Assembly (NCBI RefSeq): GCF_000012945.1
Contig: NC_007511.1
Span: 434,001 to 498,000, forward strand
Direction of reading: 5' to 3'
Length of the DNA stretch: 64,000 nt
Origin: Burkholderia lata
GTDB taxonomy: Bacteria; Pseudomonadota; Gammaproteobacteria; Burkholderiales; Burkholderiaceae
Shown here: positions 59,701 through 64,000 of the stretch, in pieces
How the letters are laid out: every line of letters starts with the position of its first letter
Numbering within the stretch: position 1 is the stretch's first letter
Position numbers and translations under genes: made by a program
Notes under the pieces: generated by a model
Database searches by the model: none
What the model was told of the DNA's origin: nothing
Seen by the model: the letters and a program-made list of their open reading frames with translations, nothing else

Positions 59701-62371
59701 TCGAGGTCGACAGCGAAGTGACCGAGCTATTCGTCGAAGACAGGCCGGTCGACAGCGAGCCGATCGAACTGTTTGCCGACGACAGACCCGTCGACGTAGA
59801 AGTCGACAGCGACGTAACCGAGCTATTGGTCGACGAGAGGCCGGTGGACAGCGAGCCGATCGAGCTGGTGGCCGACGACAAACCGGTCGAGGTCGAAGTC
59901 GACAGCGAAGTGACCGAGCTATTGGTCGAGCTGAGGCCGGTGGACAGCGAGCCGATCGAGCTGTTGGCGGACGACAGACCGGTCGAGGTCGAAGTCGACA
60001 GCGACGTCACCGAGCTATTGGTCGAGCTGAGGCCGGTGGACAGTGAGCCGATCGAGCTGTTGGCCGACGAGAGGCCGGTCGAGGTCGAAGTCGACAGCGA
60101 GGTGATCGAGCTGTTGGCGGACGACAGACCGGTCGAGGTCGAAGTCGACAGCGACGTCACCGAGCTATTGGTCGAGCTGAGGCCGGTGGACAGTGAGCCG
60201 ATCGAGCTGTTGGCCGACGACAGGCCGGTCGAGGTCGAAGTCGACAGCGAGGTGATCGAGCTGTTAGCCGACGACAGACCGGTCGAAGTCGAAGTCGACA
60301 GCGACGTCACCGAGCTATTGGTCGACGAGAGGCCGGTGGACAGCGAACCGATCGAGCTGTTTGCCGACGACAGGCCGGTCGAGGTCGAGGTGGACAGCGA
60401 GGTGATCGAGCTGTTAGCCGACGACAGACCGGTCGAAGTCGAAGTCGACAGCGACGTCACCGAGCTATTGGTCGACGAGAGGCCGGTGGACAGCGAACCG
60501 ATCGAGCTGTTTGCCGACGACAGGCCGGTCGAGGTCGAGGTGGACAGCGAGGTGATCGAGCTGTTAGCCGACGACAGACCGGTCGAAGTCGAAGTCGACA
60601 GCGACGTCACCGAGCTATTCGTCGAGCTAAGGCCCGTGGACAGCGAACCGATCGAGCTGTTTGCCGACGACAGACCGGTCGAGGTCGAGGTGGACAGCGA
60701 GGTGATCGAGCTGTTAGCCGACGACAGACCCGTCGACGTGGAAGTCGACAGCGACGTCACCGAGCTATTCGTCGAGCTAAGGCCCGTGGACAACGAACCG
60801 ATCGAGCTGGTGGCCGACGACAGGCCGGTCGAGGTCGAGGTGGACAGCGAGGTGATCGAGCTATTAGCCGACGAGAGACCCGTCGACGTGGAAGTCGACA
60901 GCGACGTCACCGAGCTATTCGTCGAGCTAAGGCCCGTGGACAGCGAACCGATCGAGCTATTGGCCGACGAGAGGCCAGTCGAAGTTGAAGTCGACAGCGA
61001 AGTGATCGAGCTGTTGGCCGACGAGAGACCCGTCGACGTGGAGGTCGACAGCGAAGTGACCGAGCTATTGGTCGACGAGAGGCCGGTGGACAGCGAGCCG
61101 ATCGAGCTATTGGCCGACGAGAGGCCAGTCGAGGTTGAAGTCGACAGCGACGTCACCGAGCTATTGGTCGACGAGAGGCCGGTTGACAGTGAACCGATCG
61201 AGCTGGTGGCCGATGAAAGACCGGTCGACGTGGAAGTCGACAGCGACGTCACCGAGCTATTCGTCGAGCTGAGGCCGGTGGACAGCGAACCGATCGAGCT
61301 GTTGGCGGACGACAGCCCCGTCGAGGTCGAGGTCGACAGCGAGGTGGTCGAGCTATTGGCCGAGCTCAGGCCCGTAGACAGTGAAGTGACGGAGCTGTTG
61401 GTCGAGCTGAGGCCGGTGGACAGCGACTTGACCGAGCTGTTGGTCGAACTGAGCCCGGTGGAAAGCGAGGTGATCGAGCTATTGGCCGACGACAGGCCGG
61501 TCGAGGTCGACGTGGACAGCGAGGTGACCGAGCTATTGGCCGACGACAGACCGGTCGAGGTCGACGTGGACAGCGAGGTGATCGAGCTGTTGGCCGACGA
61601 AATCCCCGTCGCAGTCGAGGTCGACAACGAATAAAGCTGACTGCCGTTGATCGCATCGGTGCTGGTCGACGACACGGTGCCCGGCGCGACGTTGACGATC
61701 CGGCGTTGCGTCGTGCTGTTCCCGACGCTGAAGACGTTCGATTGCCCGCCATCCGTACTGCCGTTACCCAGCGCGACGCTCCCGCTGCCCGTCGAGCTCG
61801 CGCCTGCGCCGATGGCGGTGCTTTGGGAGTTCGACGCCGTAGCGCCGTACCCGACTGCCATGGCGCCGTTGCCGGACGCGGTTGCCGCGTAGCCGATGGC
61901 CGTCGTCTGGCTGTTGGTCGCTTTCGCGCTGTTCCCGAGGGCCGTACCTTGCGCGCCCGATGCGGTGGACATGTTGCCGATAGCGGTCGACCCCTGGCCC
62001 GACGCGGTCGTGGTGTCACCGATTGCGGTACTGCCAAAGCCACCGGCAGTGGCCACCGTGCCGATGGCAATGTTGGCGTTCGTGCCGTCGGCGCCCGCCG
62101 AGGCGTTGTAGCCGTTGTTGGTCGCAGAGTTGGCCGCGCCGGTGGAGACGTTCGACACCCCCGAACCGATCGCCAGGTTGTTCGCCAGCGCCGATTCGGC
62201 TGGCGCTAATCCGAGCGCAAGCGCAAGCGCGATGCCGGCTCCGACCTGGCCGACCAGGCCCGATTTCAAAACGGCCGACTTGTTCGGCTTGCCCCGTGCC
62301 GAGTCGTGTTCCGATGCGGCGACCCATGCGCCGAGGGATTCGTTCCAGATCGAGCGGTATGTGCGGTTCAT
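53771..62371 (-). CDS. Giant trimeric autotransporter adhesin (YadA/Hia type, type Vc secretion)
   Basis: The protein has 2866 residues. The N-terminus MNRTYRSIWNESLGAWVAASE is an ESPR-type extended signal peptide; the hydrophobic core is near 44-60. Head 1 (about 65-235) is a run of GNxSxATGxxATAIG-like YadA repeats with a neck (VNVAPGTVSSTSTDAINGSQLYS). Stalk 1 follows to about 925, head 2 to about 1110, stalk 2 to about 2310, head 3 to about 2575, then a short stalk and the membrane anchor (last about 80 residues), which forms a 12-strand barrel as a trimer. Stalks are Ser/Thr-rich repeats. The chain ends LYQWK, with a Lys after the usual aromatic residue. GGAGG precedes the ATG. Confidence 0.95.
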   Translation of the reverse strand: MNRTYRSIWNESLGAWVAASEHDSARGKPNKSAVLKSGLVGQVGAGIALALALGLAPAESALANNLAIGSGVSNVSTGAANSATNNGYNASAGADGTNANIAIGTVATAGGFGSTAIGDTTTASGQGSTAIGNMSTASGAQGTALGNSAKATNSQTTAIGYAATASGNGAMAVGYGATASNSQSTAIGAGASSTGSGSVALGNGSTDGGQSNVFSVGNSTTQRRIVNVAPGTVSSTSTDAINGSQLYSLSTSTATGISSANSSITSLSTSTSTGLSSANSSVTSLSTSTSTGLSSANSSITSLSTGLSSTNSSVKSLSTGLSSTNSSVTSLSTGLSSANSSTTSLSTSTSTGLSSANSSIGSLSTGLSSTNSSVTSLSTSTSTGLSSATSSIGSLSTGLSSTNSSVTSLSTSTSTGLSSANSSIGSLSTGLSSTNSSVTSLSTSTSTGLSSANSSITSLSTSTSTGLSSANSSIGSLSTGLSSTNSSVTSLSTSTSTGLSSANSSITSLSTSTSTGLSSATSSIGSLSTGLSSTNSSVTSLSTSTSTGLSSANSSITSLSTSTSTGLSSANSSIGSLSTGLSSTNSSVTSLSTSTSTGLSSANSSITSLSTSTSTGLSSANSSIGSLSTGLSSTNSSVTSLSTSTSTGLSSANSSITSLSTSTSTGLSSANSSIGSLSTGLSSTNSSVTSLSTSTSTGLSSANSSITSLSTSTSTGLSSANSSIGSLSTGLSSTNSSVTSLSTSTSTGLSSANSSITSLSTSTSTGLSSANSSIGSLSTGLSSTNSSVTSLSTSTSTGLSSANSSIGSLSTGLSSTNSSVTSLSTSTSTGLSSATSSIGSLSTGLSSTNSSVTSLSTSTSTGLSSANSSIGSLSTGLSSTNSSVTSLSTSTSTGLSSANSSIGSLSTGLSSTNSSVTSLSTSTSTGLSTITTKTNNLGTSTASALGGGSTYDPTTGTVSAPAYTTYNANGTTSTANSVGSAINNINSQGIKYFHANSNGADSTATGTDAVAIGTGAVGSANNAIAIGNGASAGTNNSVALGANSVTAAANPTSSATVNGVTFSGFAGATPVGTVSVGDHNTERQITNVAAGQVTETSTDAINGSQLYSVAQQVGSATSAISSLSTSTSTGLSSATSSIGSLSTGLSSTNSSVTSLSTSTSTGLSSANSSIGSLSTGLSSTNSSVTSLSTSTSTGLSSANSSITSLSTSTSTGLSSANSSIDSLSTSTSTGLSSTNSSVTSLSTSTSTGLSSANSSIGSLSTSTSTGLSSANSSITSLSTSTSTGLSSANSSIDSLSTSTSTGLSSTNSSVTSLSTSTSTGLSSTNSSVTSLSTSTSTGLSSTNSSVTSLSTSTSTGLSSANSSITSLSTSTSTGLSSANSSITSLSTSTSTGLSSANSSIGSLSTSTSTGLSSANSSIDSLSTSTSTGLSSTNSSVTSLSTSTSTGLSSANSSIGSLSTSTSTGLSSANSSITSLSTSTSTGLSSANSSITSLSTSTSTGLSSANSSITSLSTSTSTGLSSANSSIDSLSTSTSTGLSSTNSSVTSLSTSTSTGLSSANSSITSLSTSTSTGLSSANSSITSLSTSTSTGLSSANSSIDSLSTSTSTGLSSTNSSVTSLSTSTSTGLSSANSSITSLSTSTSTGLSSANSSITSLSTSTSTGLSSANSSIDSLSTSTSTGLSSANSSIGSLSTSTSTGLSSANSSITSLSTSTSTGLSSANSSITSLSTSTSTGLSSANSSIGSLSTSTSTGLSSANSSITSLSTSTSTGLSSANSSIDSLSTSTSTGLSSANSSITSLSTSTSTGLSSANSSIGSLSTSTSTGLSSANSSIDSLSTSTSTGLSSANSSITSLSTSTSTGLSSANSSIGSLSTSTSTGLSSANSSIGSLSTSTSTGLSSANSSIGSLSTSTSTGLSSANSSIGSLSTSTSTGLSSANSSIDSLSTSTSTGLSSANSSIGSLSTSTSTGLSSANSSIGSLSTSTSTGLSSANSSIGSLSTSTSTGLSSANSSIGSLSTGLSSTNSSVTSLSTSTSTGLSSANSSIGSLSTSTSTGLSSANSSIGSLSTSTSTGLSSANSSIGSLSTSTSTGLSSANSSIGSLSTSTSTGLSSANSSIDSLSTSTSTGLSSANSSIGSLSTSTSTGLSSANSSIGSLSTSTSTGLSSANSSIGSLSTSTSTGLSSANSSIGSLSTSTSTGLSSANSSIGSLSTSTSTGLSSANSSISSLSTSTSTGLSSANSSIGSLSTSTSTGLSSANSSISSLSTSTSTGITSLSTGLSSTNSTILSLSTSTSTGIGSLSTGLSSTNSSVSSLSTSTSTAINDAKTHYYSVNDNGTTQGNYDNKGAVGINSLAAGVNASAAGNSSVAVGDGSNAQTNGAVAIGQNASATGGKAVSIGSGNTASGDGAVAIGDPSIATGTGAVAMGANDTATGNGAVALGNANTANGASALALGSSNQALADNTIALGNQATANAVGAQAYGSAAKATAADALAFGTNAQANVANSIALGANSVTSTANPTSSATIGGVTYFFQGSSPVGVVSVGAPGQERQITNVAAGRISASSTDAINGSQLNATNNAINTLSTSTASNVASLSTGINSLSTGLSATNSNVASLSTSTSTAINSLSTGLSTTNSNVNSLSTSTSTGIGSLSTGLSTTNSNVASLSTGVTNINNTLNSLSTTINNNTTRAANNNGIAADMNGKGTDVPTVTAGSNSVAIGANSTDGGRSNVVSVGSDTQQRQITNVAPGTQGTDAVNVNQLTQVQTTLSTALSGQQAQINSLGSQLQQTDQMAKQGIAAVGAMASIPQLDRDANFGMGVGTSTFLGQKAMAVNMQARITENLKASINGGFSGGQKVIGAGMLYQWK
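55435..59015 (-). repeat. Stalk 2 tandem repeat array of the adhesin (mostly 54-base units)
   Basis: Unit translation is SSANSSIxSLSTSTSTGL with x = G, T or D: 18 residues, 54 bases. A few 42-base (14-residue) units are interspersed near the start and once in the middle. The array covers about 3.6 kb, i.e. nearly 70 units by length. Units are near-identical at DNA level, so length changes by recombination or slippage are likely, and short-read assembly here is fragile. Confidence 0.9.
59590..61630 (-). repeat. Stalk 1 tandem repeat array of the adhesin (alternating 54- and 42-base units)
   Basis: The array alternates an 18-residue unit (SSANSSIGSLSTSTSTGL type) and a 14-residue unit (SSTNSSVTSLSTGL type), giving a 96-base or longer super-unit. 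It covers about 2 kb. The pattern differs from stalk 2, which is nearly all 18-residue units, so the two arrays expanded separately. Confidence 0.88.
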
Positions 62372-63598
62372 GTCCTGCTACCTCCAAATATGCACGCCAC
62401 ACACCGATCTCTTTCGTTAGAGGAATACTCCGTGCGCTCGCGCGAATCTCAAAATTGATGGGCGGAGTTTATTGGAGGAGGATTTTTCAGATTGATAAAA
62501 AGTGATAAATGGAGGGTATTGAAAGTTAAAGGATGGTTAATACATCGCGTTTTGATGTATCGGCTCAGAATGTATTGGAAAGTTGTAAGAATGTTGAATG
62601 TAGGGTTTGGATTTCCTGGGTGCGTTTCTGTTTTTCGTATAAAAATCATGATGTTATGGTTGTTTTGTGCGATAGGTCACACACCGTTTTGGACCAATTG
62701 TAAGACAAATGAAATAGCAAACGTTTGCGAGATAAGCAATCCTTTCGTTGTTGTAATATTTGTCGATGGGCTGATGGATAATATGATTGCTATCTTGTTA
62801 ATTTGTTAATTCGTGATTTTGAGGTCGATTTTCTATTTATTATGCGGATTAACTATAAATCAATTTAATTTGAAATTGAGAACATCGGGCTGTGCTGAAT
62901 TGCGCATCTCGTCCGCTGCGATGGCCCGCGCGACGGGCGTTCCGGGCCGGTTGGCTCGTCGAATTTGTAAAAAAGTGCTACGGGGCGGCAGGTCGGGCCG
63001 TCATCATTCATCTTTCGAATTTGTCCTATTGACTATTTCGGCGATGGTGAAAATTGAATGGGGTTCGAAGACGGGGCGAACCCGTCAGGGAGGCGGGCCC
63101 TGCGTCGGCGGTGCGCCTGCTGGCGACAGGTTGTTAAAGACGCTGTCCGGCGTCGGCGGCGACGTCCCCGATTCGTCAAATTCCGGGTGTGACAATTTGT
63201 CCGCGCGCGCCGAAGCACCGAAGAAAAAAGGGTGCGAGTGAGTGTGTCGGGGGCGCCACATCCGACAGGCCGATGCAGGTCGGTGCGGTCCCGCACCGTA
63301 TGCGATGGGGCGACTTCGAGCGGGCGGCGGGCAGGGCGGCCCAGGTGATGCGGCTTGCCGTGGAAGTACGACGAGCGCGTAGCGAAGTTCGAACGCGGCC
63401 CGGGTCGCGGGTCGCCCAACAGAACGGAGCGCTGGGCTCCGCGTATCGCTTGCCGCGCGGCCGTATGCAGGCGATGCCGTTGCCGACGGCCGGATCCCGA
63501 TGGAATTCAGCGGCCCGAGGTTTCGATCGCCGAGCGGGCTTGGCCCGGTTGCCCGACCTGACAACCGGGCAACCGGACTCTTGCCCGGGACGGCTTTC
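62372..63598. other. Long AT-rich upstream region of the adhesin gene
   Basis: About 1.2 kb without a supported gene. From about 62450 to 63060 the base composition is strongly AT-rich, in contrast to everything else in the window, then GC rises again. It probably contains the adhesin promoter and silencer-binding DNA. An inverted repeat CCCGGTTG/CAACCGGG (63544-63551, 63562-63569) near the end may belong to the 3' end of the ferritin-like gene. No RNA gene recognised. Confidence 0.5.
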
Positions 63599-64000
63599 CT
63601 ACTTCTTGAGAAACCGCAGCGCAAACCGCGCCATGCGCGGCACGAACATCGGGCGCAGCAGGCGCTTGTCGTAGCCGGCCATCCGCCGGTCGTTCTCGGC
63701 GAGGCACAGTTCGATCAACTCGCGCGGGTTGAGCGCGTCGCCGATGTCGCCGGTGCCGGTCGCCGGGAAGTTCGCGTCACGTGCGACGCCGTCGGAATCG
63801 ATGCCGCGCGCGATGCCGATGCGCTCCCGGATCAAATGCACCCATACGGCTGCGACCCGCGCAAAGAACCACGGCCGGCGCCACCACGGAAGCGAGCGCC
63901 AGTACCACGCGTACCAGTTCACGAAGAACAGGATGTGGCGGCCTTCTTCCTGGATCACCGGCTCGAAGGTGTCGACGAGTTCGGGCGGGAAATAGCCGGA
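63599..64000 (-). CDS. Ferritin-like domain protein (C-terminal part, cut by window edge)
   Basis: The visible 133 residues come from the 3' end of a gene that continues past the right edge; the frame is open to base 64000 (SGYFPPELVDTFEPVIQEEGRH). EEGRHILFFVNWYAWYW resembles the E-x2-H di-iron helix of ferritin-like proteins, and aromatic residues dominate the next helix. The C-terminal half is Arg/Lys-rich. Function and full length are unknown; it may be a di-iron oxygenase-like protein. Assignment is moderate. Confidence 0.55.
   Translation of the reverse strand, partial: SGYFPPELVDTFEPVIQEEGRHILFFVNWYAWYWRSLPWWRRPWFFARVAAVWVHLIRERIGIARGIDSDGVARDANFPATGTGDIGDALNPRELIELCLAENDRRMAGYDKRLLRPMFVPRMARFALRFLKK

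Noticed and set aside
55435..61630. Regular repeats considered as a CRISPR array
   Set aside because: Units are directly adjacent, in frame and without unique spacers; they encode the adhesin stalk.
59481..61634. Open frame of about 700 codons on the plus strand opposite stalk 1
   Set aside because: Same cause: the reverse complement of the tandem repeat. No domain, signal peptide or ribosome site.
62492..63241. Two plus-strand frames in the AT-rich gap before the adhesin
   Set aside because: Composition-driven open frames with no ribosome site or family resemblance; more likely regulatory DNA.

Overview
The window is GC-rich, densely coded DNA from a betaproteobacterium, most likely a Burkholderia (cepacia-complex type), and probably a secondary replicon. 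This rests on general (OmpC-type) porins opening with SSVTLYG, a leucine-degradation operon with a TetR-type regulator, a phosphocholine-type phospholipase C, several DUF2827 genes and a giant trimeric autotransporter. Genus and replicon are inferences. I saw no rRNA, tRNA, CRISPR array, IS element or prophage.

Layout. 1-11.7 kb: a cut-off EamA transporter, two regulator pairs (a LysR; a MocR/PdxR-type protein divergent from a PaiB-like protein), a TlpA-like thioredoxin, an OmpR/EnvZ-type two-component system, a minus-strand run of hydrolase, phosphoesterase, acetyltransferase and LysE exporter, a porin and a GFA-family protein. 12-18.9 kb: a secreted beta-propeller protein and a four-gene periplasmic operon (DsrE-like Tat protein, orphan binding protein, TsdB-like and TsdA-like dihaem cytochromes c) divergent from a LysR gene; it looks like thiosulfate/tetrathionate chemistry. 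19-23.7 kb: a Bcr/CflA pump and a Fur-box-associated TonB siderophore receptor. 23.7-30.3 kb: an aromatic O-demethylation cluster (vanA, vanB, a second Rieske oxygenase, an aromatic-acid MFS carrier, a porin) divergent from a MarR regulator, with a perfect operator-like palindrome between them. 30.3-36.9 kb: a LiuQ-like TetR gene divergent from liuABCD (isovaleryl-CoA to 3-hydroxy-3-methylglutaryl-CoA), with repeated TGAG-N5-CTCA sites. 37.2-39.6 kb: a small lipoprotein and a Tat-exported phospholipase C.

40-63 kb is the accessory and most interesting part. A 2866-residue trimeric autotransporter adhesin (three YadA-type heads and two long Ser/Thr-rich stalks made of 18- and 14-residue repeats) is followed by an OmpA-type lipoprotein gene. 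Next come five co-directional genes: two DUF2827 proteins, a DUF4019 protein, a third DUF2827 protein and an FkbM methyltransferase fused to a GT9-like glycosyltransferase. A fourth DUF2827 gene, a GT34-like glycosyltransferase, a SAM methyltransferase and an EAL phosphodiesterase lie just beyond. My main hypothesis is that this is a dedicated glycosylation/methylation set for the adhesin or for a surface glycan, with the EAL protein linking it to c-di-GMP. A long AT-rich gap precedes the adhesin, and the right edge cuts a ferritin-like gene.
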